Source: Nemertoderma westbladi (taxonomy: Eukaryota > Xenacoelomorpha > Nemertodermatida > Nemertodermatidae). Taken from it: a stretch of DNA of 64,000 bases. Each line of letters begins with the position of its first letter. Position 1 is the first letter of the stretch. The stretch lies in assembly GCA_032718475.1 (NCBI GenBank), contig JAUCBJ010008427.1, positions 1 to 64,000 of the forward strand. The letters are read 5' to 3'. This document shows, piece after piece, positions 1 to 10,188 of this stretch. Position numbers and translations under genes: made by a program. The notes beneath the pieces were generated by a model. That model worked only from the letters and a program-made list of their open reading frames with translations, was not told the DNA's origin and ran no database searches.

Positions 1-19
1 ACAGTGCGAAATTTCTACA

Positions 20-100
20 GCCTTTAGTCGGATTCGAACCTGCGCCACCAAACACTATTGTGTAAGCAGTTCAGGCGCCGTATCCACTCGGACACTGCGA
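20..100 (-). repeat. tRNA-derived SINE head or tRNA pseudogene
   Basis: On the minus strand an A-box-like TGTCCGAGTGG (84-94) is followed by a B box GGTTCGAATCC (30-40), the spacing of a tRNA gene with a variable arm (Ser/Leu type). The acceptor stem does not pair and the T stem is imperfect, so it is not a working tRNA. The body downstream of the B box runs off the window edge. Inference: a Pol III-derived SINE head. Confidence 0.55.
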
Positions 101-109
101 CATCTGTAT

Positions 110-2480
110 TATGAACAATGGAGAATTTAATTTTATTCATTTGTGAGGAATTATTTGTAGTTATGCTCTTAAACTTTCTGGTACAACCAAATAATGACGT
201 GGTGACATACTGGAAATACTGTTCATTGTAAATGTATGGCGTGGAGATATGGTAGTGCGAAATTATTATTATTATTTTTTTTTATAAATATAGGCCCTAA
301 TAGATAAAAAAAAGGATAAATTAATTGTAGATAGAATAGTTGGTGATAAAAAAAACGTGTCAGAATTAACTTCTTGACACAAATTTAATTTAACCGAAAT
401 TCAGATGTTCTGCCCTCGTGTATTGAATTTTGCATTCGATGGCCTTTTAGGTGCAATTCCTGCAAAACCTAAAAGCATAATTGGGAAGCATAATTGAATT
501 TGGTAAATTAAAATTAGTGACAAAAAGTACTTTTTTCCAAGACTGTATTCTATCGGAGAACATTACTTTCTCAGCAAGTCCAAATCTAGATCAGAAATAT
601 TATATCTTTGCACAAAGCCCACACTTTTGGTCTGTTATATTTCTCAGCAAGTCCTGTAAAGATAAGTAGGCCTACCGTGCAAAACCTACCCTACAGAATA
701 TAAATAACACATTCCCACGATCCGATCAAAATTGCTAAATGCCTACAGGAGCCTAGTCAGCCTTAAGGGGGCCAACTCTAACCACCACAGAAATGAAATT
801 TTCAAAATTTGCACAATTTTTTTCTATTTTAATAGAAGGGCTTTCATAAGGTGATATCGGTATTCAACATTTAATTATTTTTTGACCTCAAAACTGCTCT
901 TTTCAACAACATAATATATTGCTGATATTTATGACTCTCTGTATAAAACAACCTTTTTATCAGTTTGTCGATTTTGACTTTTTTCATCACTAAATTCCCT
1001 ACTACTATTTTATTTTTTACTCAATTGCCATCAAACATATACCAAAATGTTCAGCAGCTTTAGGACTACTATCGTTGGTTTTGTAAAACATGGCCATTTG
1101 GATCTTCTAGAGCCGATTTTGTAACAATTTTTTTTGCACCTAATTTTGAAAAAACCGACCTGCTCAAAAAGTGCCATATTTTTCGAACAAACGGTTTATG
1201 AAGCTATCTATACTCAGTTTTCATAGTATATAAAAGATCACAGATCATTGTGTTAAAGTTTCAGAATAGTAGCTTTACAAATTAAACAAATAGATTTTGG
1301 GTAATGCAGTAATGGTCCCATTAATTTATTAAAAAATTAAAGCTTGAGAAATTCTACCAAAACCATTACACTTTTTATAGCAAAGGTTTTATATGCCGTT
1401 TAGTAATGTTACAATTCTTGATGAAAACTATTTTTGCAAAGTAGGCCTACTTATTATTAAAGTACTTAGTAGTTATTTGCAGTCAGTCATCCAACGAAAA
1501 TACTTTATATTTCCTTCGCAACAATTTCACAATTTCAGTTGTTTTTAGCAGCTTTTTATTTTTAAAGGGTTTGCGGAAAAATATCAATTTTCGGGCCATT
1601 TTTGGAAATTACTAAAATGTGCCTTAGGGCCACCAGAGGCTTAATCCGGCACTGGGGGGGGGGGGGGGGGGGGGGGCAGGTCCGCAGCTTGTACAATGAT
1701 GTAGTAATAGTCCACAACAAGAGAGGGTATGGGATCACTGGGGTTATATTGATGCCTTGTCTTACAACGACCTGTGAGCAAAAGTGTGGTTTGTCTTGTC
1801 GGCCGGATGGTTAAAACCCTCCATTAATTAAAAATGAATGAGCATAATTGAATAAGTATTACTAACCCAATTTGATTTTTAATATTTAAAAAATTATAAT
1901 TACAATACGTTAAACTGAATTAAAAAATACGTAACTAATGATGTACATAACATAGTTTACTTTAAAACAAATTAGGTTTTCAATAAAATTACCTTATCAG
2001 AGTATTAAAATTAAATTACGTAAATTTTTAGAAGGTATTTTAGGGGGTGCGCTGGCGCTGGCGCTTGGATTTATTTATTTCTTTATTTACATTTATTAGT
2101 ATAATTAGAGACAGGGGCAGGAAGGAAGCTTGTCGAATTTACACAATTACTGTATAAGCAAATGCAATGCAACGGCAGCCATCGCGCTGCTACGTCAATG
2201 GAGGTCTTTGGCCTTGATTCTGATTTAAGGAACATTGAAACTAATTTCTAATATAACAATAATTTAAAAATATTCCAAAGGCTGTTTTTCTGAACTAGTT
2301 GTTGGTGTAATAATAGGCCCTGCCCTACAAGAACAAAACTCAGTCTGGGACACTACCACAACACCGCCTTGTAAATCCAATCGCTGTCCATCCACAAAGT
2401 CAAGCAAGCTCCATCCACCGCCCTGTCAATCACATCGCGGCTTGGCCATTAACAAAAGCCAGTTCTCGGCGGGAATCTGA
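110..2480. other. Gene-free AT-rich sequence
   Basis: No reading frame with protein-like composition was seen; open frames at 481, 1602 and 2491 are short and compositionally trivial. The stretch holds short A/T microsatellites and an uninterrupted run of 23 G at 1654-1676. Nothing else was recognised. Confidence 0.6.
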
Positions 2481-2657
2481 GTTCAAAGGCATGCCGCAGA
2501 AGAGCGATGTAAACTGTTACCTTGAAATCATTTCAATGTCATTTCAATATGAGACAGAAAGTCTGGAATTTCGGTCCATCGATTTCAAGGTCATTTCAAT
2601 ATGCCATCAATGTCATTTCAATGTCAATGCTACTTTCAATGATATTCTATGGACACA

Positions 2658-2756
2658 TTTTGATCAAACTTTGATCAATGTTTGATCAAAGTTTGATCAA
2701 TGTTTGATCAAAGTTTGATCAATGTTTGATCAAAGTTTGATCAATGTTTGATCAAA
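2658..2756. repeat. 22-bp palindromic tandem repeat (TTTGATCAA family)
   Basis: About 4.5 copies of a 22-bp unit alternating TTTGATCAAAG and TTTGATCAATG; each half contains the palindrome TTGATCAA. The array ends about 25 bp before the truncated Penelope-like copy begins. The preceding 150 bp (2510-2650) also repeats short TCATTTCAAT motifs. Confidence 0.85.
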
Positions 2757-3782
2757 GGAATGCTTTTTGAGAGCGGGACTGTAGGTGCTAAATCGTTACA
2801 CTTTTTAGATCTAAACATAACAATTGAAAATAATCAGTTAACAACATCAGTGTATAGTAAACCTACAGATTCACATATATATTTAAATAGTAAATCTGCC
2901 CACCCTAAATGCCAAATCAACGGAATTCCTAAAGGAGTTGCCTTAAGGTTGAAAAGAATTAACACAAAAGATAAAGACTACGTGACTCAAGGTAACGTGT
3001 ACAAGAACCACCTAATTAAGTGTGGACATAATGCAGATCATGTAAATACAGTCTTTGAAGAAGTTAGGAACATGCAAAGATCGGAAGCAAGAAATTATAA
3101 AGGAAAAAACAAAAGTATTAAAAATCCAACAGTTTTAGTAACAACGTATAACCCAATGGCTCCAAACTTTAAAAGACTTATCAATAAACATTATGGTATA
3201 TTAGAGTCAAACGAAATGGCAAGGAAAATACTACCACGAAACGAAATAATTGTTGCATATAAAAGAAACCCAAACCTAAAAGAACTTCTAGCACCATCCA
3301 ATCCATACAAACAATTATCATGCATTGATAATCCTGGTTGTTACAATTGTAGCGCTAAAAAGTGTGACTGTTGTGAAAATTACTTAATTGAAACCAACCA
3401 TTTCAAATGTGTAGCTACAGGCAAGACTTTTAAAATAAACAAACGATTAAACTGTTACTCGGAAAATGTAGTATATTTAGCTATCTGCATAGAATGCAAT
3501 TTACAGGGTGTTGGCTCAACAATCAATTTCAAGAAGAGGCTTGGATATTATAAATCTCATATAAAAAAAGGTGTGAAAAGTTGCAATATCGGCGTGCATT
3601 TCATTGAAAAACACAACAAATCCTCCAAAAACTTGAAATTTATTTTGATTGATCAATTACCAAGAAGGGACAACTGCGTAGAAACAATAAAGAAACTAAG
3701 AAAATCAGAACGATTTTGGATTGGTATGCTGCTCACTAATCTAAAGGGCTTGAACTCCTTCCATGACTACATTCAACAATAA
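2748..3782 (+). pseudogene. 5'-truncated Penelope-like RT/endonuclease C-terminus
   Basis: Open frame of 344 codons; the first 11 residues come from flanking repeat DNA and the element part starts at about 2782. It carries the end of the RT domain (SLHFLDLNI, then KPTDSHIYLN), a cysteine cluster (C..C...C.CC, about residues 190-215), and a GIY-YIG-like core with VVYLAICIEC followed by GVGSTINFKKRLG. The catalytic RT palm is missing, so it cannot be autonomous. It is almost identical to residues 72-404 of the downstream copy, where a few substitutions change amino acids. No ATG of its own is expected; transcription would have to come from outside or from the tandem partner. Confidence 0.85.
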
Positions 3783-4028
3783 AAACTTTATTATATTAAG
3801 TCTAGGTTACCTTAACAACAAACTAAGAATTACGATATTCTATGTAAACAAATTCAAATAAGAATAATAAAAAATAGATTTGATAAAGGCTATGCAATAT
3901 AGCCGAAATATCATCTGTAGAATAAAAACATCACTTTTCTTAAATACAAACAGTGGCATTTATTTCATTTGTCTTCATAATTACTAAATTTACAAATGCT
4001 GGGCAGTGCATATTATTCATATGTTATA
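2782..4028 (+). repeat. Pseudo-LTR 1 of the Penelope-like element
   Basis: Direct repeat of 6799-8045: same length, no gaps, about nine mismatches. It covers the C-terminal third of the element protein, about 200 bp of 3' untranslated region and the first bases of the next unit. The upstream border falls in coding sequence, so this copy is 5'-truncated. Confidence 0.9.
3874..3918 (+). ncRNA. Candidate degenerate hammerhead-ribozyme-like fold (copy 1)
   Basis: Seen: outer helix ATAGAT/ATCTGT, then TTGATAA plus one A, a 6-bp hairpin GGCTAT/ATAGCC with a 5-nt loop, then GAAA and a very short link. This is the order of a type I hammerhead with minimal stem III, a motif known in Penelope-like elements. 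The conserved CUGANGA core reads UUGAUAA with an extra A, so positions 3 and 8 both differ, although U3-A8 could still pair. Activity is doubtful. Confidence 0.35.
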
Positions 4029-4076
4029 AATATTATCTTCATTTATACACTGTTCCCTTTGAAGCTGTTTTGTATT

Positions 4077-4452
4077 ATGGACCAAAGTTTATGTTCCGTT
4101 CAGAAAGAATTATTACATTGTAGTGAGAAGTACGCACGATATAAACACCATGTTGAGTACCTAAGACATCACCAACGATGTGGAAGTATACCACTTGGTT
4201 TAAAAGTAAAATTTCATTGCGGCGCAACTGATAACATTTTATGTACAAAAGTCAATTCATCTTTAAAGAAATGTTCAAAAAAATTAATTAGTATTTTTTT
4301 TGAACCACAATAAGAGAAACATGGATGAGCTAAAGGCAAAACAAAACCAGATATTAAACAAGGTTACGAACAATGAAGACCGTATGGAACTAGAAAATAA
4401 ATTAATTGAGCGTATTACAAACCTTTCAAGTATTATTCCAAAAGAGAAATAA
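4077..4452 (+). pseudogene. N-terminal region of the Penelope-like ORF
   Basis: From ATG 4077 the frame encodes a charged, probably helical segment containing IPLGLKVK, resembling the I-P-x-G-L stretch near the N-terminus of other Penelope-like proteins. It ends at TAA 4311-4313. A second short frame (ATG 4321 to TAA 4450) encodes a Lys/Glu-rich coiled-coil-like piece, and the frame leading into the Ulp1 segment is open from before 4440. The pieces look like one N-terminal domain broken by a stop and frame changes. The frame is also open upstream to 3996, but that part lies inside the pseudo-LTR end. Family match is by pattern only. Confidence 0.5.
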
Positions 4453-4544
4453 ATAAATACAAACGCGATGGTCTATGTCTGCATTCAGAAGCAAAACTTC
4501 AACAACAAGATATTAGTGAGCAACTAAACGGGAAAAATATTAGT

Positions 4545-5651
4545 GTGCCTGTACATGTACAAGATAACAATATAAATATTAACGATGACAACATACTTGA
4601 ACTATCGGGAATATTGGACTCAGGCAATAACATAATAAATCAATATGAAGAGAGTGACAGCATAATAGAATTATCCGGAATATCAGACTCAGGCGAAAAC
4701 AAAATAAATCAACATGAAGACAGCAACAGCATAATTGAATTGTCATACAACATAGAAAATCAAAATAAAGACAGCATGATTATATTATCTGAAAGTGTAT
4801 TGTTTAAAGGTGATGCAGATAGTAATTTTAAAAGCACTATTGCGGAAATACCTATTTACGAAACGGATATTGACAGTTTAAAAGAGGAGGGATGGTTAAC
4901 TGACAATATTGTGGAAAGTTTGCTTAGATATTGGTGCGATTGCAACACGAATACTTTGAACAGAACATTCAACACACATTTTTTTGAAATATTAAACTCT
5001 GAACGTGGGGGATACAATGCCATAAAACAATGGACTTCAAAAATAAACATATTCAATTACGATGGTTTATACTTCCCAGTCCTTATGAATGGTAACCATT
5101 GGGTTTTAGTAATATTTAAACCGAAATCACGAAAAATATTTTACTTAGATTCTATGGGTGGACAAAATATAAAGATTATAAACAGTTTAAAATATTGGAT
5201 TAAAAAAGAGGCATTGAAAAACAACATTTTGGACATCGAAATCATAATAGAACCACCAATAAAAAGAGTACAATTTAATAGTTATCAATGTGGCGTGTAC
5301 GTATGCAAGTTCGGTAAAATGTGTATAGACAGTAGTGATGGTATTTACAACCTTTCATATGTAAATGACAACAATATTAATGTGTTTAGAAATAAAATGA
5401 GATCATTAGTAAATGATATTATGTCAAAAAATAATAAAGAAAGTCTAGGAAATTTGGAGAAATCCTTAAATGTTCTAGAACAGGAAAATGAAAGCATTGG
5501 AAATGTTAATGTAACAACAAATAGTAACGTAAAAGTATTTAATTTAACAGAACAAAAAATTGATCCCGGACTTATTAAATTATGTAGTTTGGGGCCTTTA
5601 TTTGTACCACAGCCAATGAGTGTCAATTGGGATGATATACAAAGAAATTAG
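4545..5651 (+). CDS. SIM-repeat plus Ulp1-type cysteine protease segment of the Penelope-like ORF
   Basis: 368 codons, beginning at a GTG only because the frame is drawn there; it is open further upstream. Residues 17-83 hold four spaced copies of a hydrophobic-acidic motif (ILELSG, IIELSG, IIELSY, MIILSE) set in about 23-residue repeats, matching the psi-psi-x-psi form of SUMO-interacting motifs. Residues 101-265 match a C48/Ulp1 protease fold, with H185 in NGNHWVLVIF, D202 in YLDSMGG, Q243 and C249 in QFNSYQCG. The last 45 residues, with SLGPLFVPQP, resemble the start of Penelope-like RT domains, and the next frame continues in phase after TAG 5649-5651. Inference: one fused protease-RT polyprotein interrupted by a stop. 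Confidence 0.8.
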   Translation: MPVHVQDNNININDDNILELSGILDSGNNIINQYEESDSIIELSGISDSGENKINQHEDSNSIIELSYNIENQNKDSMIILSESVLFKGDADSNFKSTIAEIPIYETDIDSLKEEGWLTDNIVESLLRYWCDCNTNTLNRTFNTHFFEILNSERGGYNAIKQWTSKINIFNYDGLYFPVLMNGNHWVLVIFKPKSRKIFYLDSMGGQNIKIINSLKYWIKKEALKNNILDIEIIIEPPIKRVQFNSYQCGVYVCKFGKMCIDSSDGIYNLSYVNDNNINVFRNKMRSLVNDIMSKNNKESLGNLEKSLNVLEQENESIGNVNVTTNSNVKVFNLTEQKIDPGLIKLCSLGPLFVPQPMSVNWDDIQRN

Positions 5652-5669
5652 CAAAATTTTAAAAGAAAA

Positions 5670-7799
5670 GTGCTATGGAAAGCGTTTTTTTATAAAGACA
5701 ATATGGAAGTAATTAATATAGAATCAGCAGACAAAGTTGACAATTCATTATTTCCACCACACATAGCATCAACACGAAATCCACCAAAATGCAATATTCC
5801 AGCAATCGAAGTATTTCTTGACAGTATTGAGAAAGATATTTTTAAAGATACTAAGTTAAAGAAAGTAAGAGACAACATAGATCCTCAAGAAAGAGAAGCG
5901 TTAAATAAATTTAGAAAAACAAACATAAATGATAAGGAATATATTATGAGATTACAAGACAAAGGAAATTCTTTTGTATTCATTGATAAGGAAACAGACA
6001 ACAAAAAACTAAAAGAGCAAATGGATTGTGGATCATTTAAAAAAGTTGAAAAAGACCCGAGTTTTACAATTTTAAACCAAATTACAAACTGGACTGAAAA
6101 ATGGAAAGACCTTGGACTAAGAAATAAATGGGTAAATTATATTTTATTAAACTCTGAACCTACACCGGGCACAAATTATCCAAGAATAAAACTACACAAA
6201 GAACAAGCACCTGCGCGTGTAATAACATCAGGTTGTGGTAGCGCAACAGAAAATCTTTCTCAATTTGTAGAAACATACTGCAAAAAGATAGCTAACACAT
6301 TACCACATCGGGTAAAAGATACCTCACACATGCTGGAAATAATAGACGAATTAAATTTACATGAAATTGCAAATAATGATATATTGATTAGTTTTGATAT
6401 TATTAATATGTTTCCTTCTATTGACAACAAAAACGGGATCAATATAGTTTCTAATAAATTAAAAGAAAATATACACTTGTTTGATATACCTTCTGACTGC
6501 ATTATTGAAGCATTGGAAATTTGCCTAAAAAACAACGTATCACAGTATCAAAATGAGTTTTGAATACAAACAGACGGCACTGCAATGGGACCCAAAAATT
6601 CTTGTTCTTACACTGACATAGTGGCAGGAGATATTGATATAAAAGTAATTAACAAGAAAAAAAGATACCCTGAATTAAGATGTTGGTTTAGATACAGAGA
6701 CGATATATTCTCCATATGGCGTGGTTCAAAAAGGCGTCTATTCGAATTCTTTAAGCTATTAAATACATTGGATCCAAAACTTAAGTTTACACTGGATATA
6801 GGTGCTAAATCGTTACACTTTTTAGATCTAAACATAACAATTGAAAATAATCAGTTAACAACATCAGTGTATAGTAAACCTACAGATTCACATATATATT
6901 TAAATAGTAAATCTGCCCACCCTAAATGCCAAATCAACGGAATTCCTAAAGGAGTTGCCTTAAGGTTGAAAAGAATTAACACAAAAGATAAAGACTACGT
7001 GACTCAAGGTAACGTGTACAAGAACCACCTAATTAAGTGTGGACATAATGCAGATCATGTAAATACAGTCTTTGAAGAAGTTAGGAACATGCAAAGATCG
7101 GAAGCAAGAAATTATAAAGGAAAAAACAAAAGTATTAAAAATCCAACAGTTTTAGTAACAACGTATAACCCAATGGCTCCAAACTTTAAAAGACTTATCA
7201 ATAAACATTATGGTATATTAGAGTCAAACGAAATGGCAAGGAAAATACTACCACGAAACAAAATAATTGTTGCATATAAAAGAAACCCAAACCTAAAAGA
7301 ACTTCTAGCACCATCCAATCCATACAAACAATTATCATGCATTGATAATCCTGGTTGTTACAATTGTAGCGCTAAAAAGTGTGACTGTTGTGAAAATTAC
7401 TTAATTGAAACCAACCATTTCAAATGTGTAGCTACAGGCAAGACTTTTAAAATAAACAAACGATTAAACTGTTACTCAGAAAATGTAGTATATTTAGCTA
7501 TCTGCATAGAATGCAATTTACAGGGTGTTGGCTCAACAATCAATTTCAAGAAGAGGCTTGGAAATTATAAATCTCATATAAAAAAAGGTGTGAAAAGTTG
7601 CAATATCGGCGTGCATTTCATCAAAAAACACAACAAATCCTCCAAAAACTTGAAATTTATTTTGATTGATCAATTACCAAGAAGGGACAACTGTGTAGAA
7701 ACAATAAAGAAACTAAGAAAATCAGAACGATTTTGTATTGGTATGCTGCTCACTAATCTAAAGGGCTTGAACTCCTTCCATGACTACATTCAACAATAA
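5670..7799 (+). pseudogene. Penelope-like reverse transcriptase and GIY-YIG-type endonuclease
   Basis: Two in-phase frames (5670-6563, 6585-7799) separated by a single TGA at 6561-6563. RT landmarks are motif A FDIINMFPSID (about 6393-6425), DGTAMGPKNS just after the stop, and catalytic FRYRDDIF (about 6689-6712). Then come HFLDLNI, KPTDSHIY, a cysteine cluster and a GIY-YIG-like end (VVYLAICIEC, GSTINFKKRLG). It copies element RNA and nicks the target. The TGA falls between motif A and the DGTAMG segment, so as read the enzyme is split. The upstream protease frame is in the same phase, so stops at 5649 and 6561 are the only breaks from about 4440 to 7799. Confidence 0.88.
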
Positions 7800-8045
7800 A
7801 AACTTTATTATATTAAGTCTAGGTTACCTTAACAACAAACTAAGAATTACGATATTCTATGTAAACAAATTCAAATAAGAATAATAAAAAATAGATTTGA
7901 TAAAGGCTATGCAATATAGCCGAAATATCATCTGTAGAATAAAAACATCACTTTTCTTAAATACAAACAGTAGCATTTATTTCATTTGTCTTCATAATTA
8001 CTAAATTTACAAATGCTGGGCAGTGCATATTATTCATATGTTATA
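6799..8045 (+). repeat. Pseudo-LTR 2 of the Penelope-like element
   Basis: Gap-free partner of 2782-4028. It ends at the dinucleotide shared with the TATATA duplication of the Polinton (8044-8049), so the Polinton inserted exactly at, or one or two bases inside, the retroelement's 3' edge. Confidence 0.9.
7891..7935 (+). ncRNA. Candidate degenerate hammerhead-ribozyme-like fold (copy 2)
   Basis: Same pairing elements as the copy at 3874-3918, identical in sequence, in the 3' untranslated part of pseudo-LTR 2. Being present in both pseudo-LTRs fits the location of hammerheads in other Penelope-like elements, but the altered core makes catalysis uncertain. Confidence 0.35.
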
Positions 8046-8238
8046 TATAAGTTAAAATATATATATGATAAATTTATGACTTTTAATTTTGAAATCACAA
8101 TTCTTCCAATTACACTATAAGAGTGTTTCTAGAAACATACTTGTTTGTTACATGTTTCGAAGCGTTACAAAAACAATGTTTTAATAAAATTTTGCTGCAC
8201 ATAGTTCGTGCATCAATTGTCCAAAATTGTTTCTGGGG

Positions 8239-10188
8239 TTAGAGAAGTGAATTCTCATTTTCCAACGTTTGTAATGTTTCTCCTGTTACACCATCTATTC
8301 CAACAGTTCTGAATGTGTATGGTATCAGCATCAGTGGATGATTAGTCTTGAATGTTCCCGTGACCAAATAGGAGCTTATATGTTGACAATTGAGTTTTGC
8401 AAGGTTGTACATGATAGGCTGTCCTGCGATTCTGCAAGCAAATAAGAAAATGATTGTGAACCTACGGATTAATGGAGCGGTCTGGGTTTGTCTAATGTGG
8501 GATTAGAACCTAATCGATTCACCGAGTCACCAGCCAATGAGTGTGCCCAAAAATTTAAAAAACAGAGTATTGGATCGATTTGATGTTGGAGACAGAAATG
8601 TTGAAAACCGAAAAGCGAAAAGCTTTCAGTGGTGATTCAGAAATGAAATGAAATCATTTTGGAAAGTAGAAATATTCTTTCTGAATTTTCAGAAAGAAGT
8701 TTTCTCTCAGATGAGAGCAATATTTGGGTTTCCCAGTTTATAAATAATACACATTGAACTCGCTCTTATCGTGTGCACAAGTTTCAGAGTACCCGTGGTA
8801 AGATGCTGCTACAACATTCAGTCTACAGAACCAACCAGAACAGAGAAGCTAGGAATTTACTTTTTTTGCAAATTAAAATTGTTACAAAGCATGGTACTAC
8901 TACACCTTGTGCACACCCCTAGCTAATTTTTTTGAACTTGACAATACATCTTGCTTGGTTATTTAATAATGTTCTAGAACATAAATGGAATTATTTTTTG
9001 AAACAAAACATGTTCTAGAACATAATTTTCATGTTCTAGAACGTAACTGAGAATAGCTATTATTTTTCAACATTTTTAACAAATTGTTATATAATCAATT
9101 TACCAGACTGACATATGAATATTATTACGTCCAGTTTTATTTTAAATCACTTTCTGTTGTTTTAAATGCTCGAGAACATTATACTAGAGTAATTGGTTGA
9201 TAATGAGTTGTAATTAACAAGTTCAGAAATACTAGCTAGGAACATAAGTAACGTTCTAGAACATAAAATTATGTTGTAGAATATAATTTATATAAACAAA
9301 ATAATTCAAATGATGGTCTAGAACAATAATTGATCGCAAAATGTGGTGAAACAGCAAGTGTAAAAAATTTAGCTTGGGGTGTACACAAGGTGTAGTAGTA
9401 CCCAAAGCATTAGGTTCAAATCCCACATTAGGCAAACTCGGACTGCTCCTTTATTTCTAAAGGTGGCTCAATAAAAACACTATATATAACAAACTATAAA
9501 TCTTTTGCTACTCAATTCTTACCTCGAAAATCTGTACAGAACTTTTCCAATTGGGACCCCTTTGGAATTCAGATATGCATTGTCCACCCAAAACTTCGGG
9601 GTACGTGTCTGAGTGAAGCTTGATGACACGAATGGGCCGTGAGAATTGGGGGTGGGCCAATTATTTCTTCTAATATAATGTGTCTTCATGGTTTGCGGAT
9701 TGGCCACGCAGAAGAATTCTGGTGTGCTGGTATGGAATGATGGAGTGAGCAATCCGAGAAAATTAAATTTTGGAGCCCGTTAGATCGTTTTTGACATCCG
9801 ATATGTCGTATTTTGCCATAGATTTTCCTGGTACCACAGATTCTGATTGTGAAAGTTTGTACTTTAGTTTAATGTTAAAGAGGACCTTTTTGTGGTCTGG
9901 TGTGGGATTCACATCCGCACCGTGGATCTCATATCCACGTCTCACATTCTTGAAAGTTTCACTGATGACCTCTGATAGTATTCGTTTCACATTTCTAATT
10001 GTAATGTTCAATCCGACAAAGTACCGAAATGGTAGGTTTTCGTCCATGAAACTGTCCAAAGAAAGCGCCTCATTTTGGAGGCAATCAAGATACGGCGTGT
10101 ATAAAAGTTTCACTAAAATTTGTATGCTTTCTTTAACAGAGTTACAGAAATGTTGAACGGTCTTCTGTTTTTTTCTTGGAGGTTCCAT
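8239..10188 (-). pseudogene. Spliced gene inside the left inverted repeat (two exons)
   Basis: Exon 1 runs from ATG 10188 to a strong donor (CGAG|GTAAGA, intron from 9522). Exon 2 starts after a pyrimidine tract and CAG at 8431 and ends at TAA 8239-8241; joining them keeps frame. Predicted product about 285 aa with an N-terminal basic nuclear-localisation-like PPRKKQK; no known domain recognised. Compared with the other two copies, this one has a TCA-to-TAA stop near 9764, a 2-bp insertion near 9695 and a 1-bp deletion near 9600. An upstream in-frame ATG at 10281 exists, but the NLS-leading ATG looks more natural. Location in the inverted repeat means every intact Polinton would carry two copies. 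Confidence 0.6.
8960..9330. promoter_or_regulatory. Cluster of TTCTAGAA palindromes
   Basis: At least six ATGTTCTAGAACAT-like palindromes (near 8970, 9010, 9025, 9250, 9315 and a variant at 9172) lie in the intron of the inverted-repeat gene, and several recur in the right arm. TTCnnGAA is the core of a heat-shock element and also resembles steroid-receptor half-site palindromes. Function is inference. Confidence 0.35.

Larger units (their letters stand above)
2782..8045 (+). mobile_element. Penelope-like retroelement in partial tandem
   Basis: A 5'-truncated copy (2782 to about 4028) lies directly upstream of a longer copy whose last 1,247 bp (6799-8045) match it without an indel. This head-to-tail partial dimer with pseudo-LTRs is typical of Penelope-like elements. 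The full unit encodes, in order, an N-terminal domain, a Ulp1-type protease, a reverse transcriptase with YRDD, a cysteine cluster and a GIY-YIG-like C-terminal domain. Only about nine substitutions separate the pseudo-LTRs, so insertion was recent. The 3' end abuts the Polinton target duplication. Confidence 0.88.

Noticed and set aside
1602-1814. Frame spanning the G23 run
   Set aside because: Its poly-Gly run is only the homopolymer and the remainder has no protein-like pattern.
8490-8540. Possible tRNA gene (GGTTCTAATCCC-like B box on the minus strand)
   Set aside because: No matching A box at proper distance and no cloverleaf pairing.
9770-10156. 128-codon plus-strand frame (also at 34104-34490, and on the minus strand at 40534-40899)
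   Set aside because: Antisense shadow of the inverted-repeat gene; it follows the codon pattern of exon 1 on the other strand.
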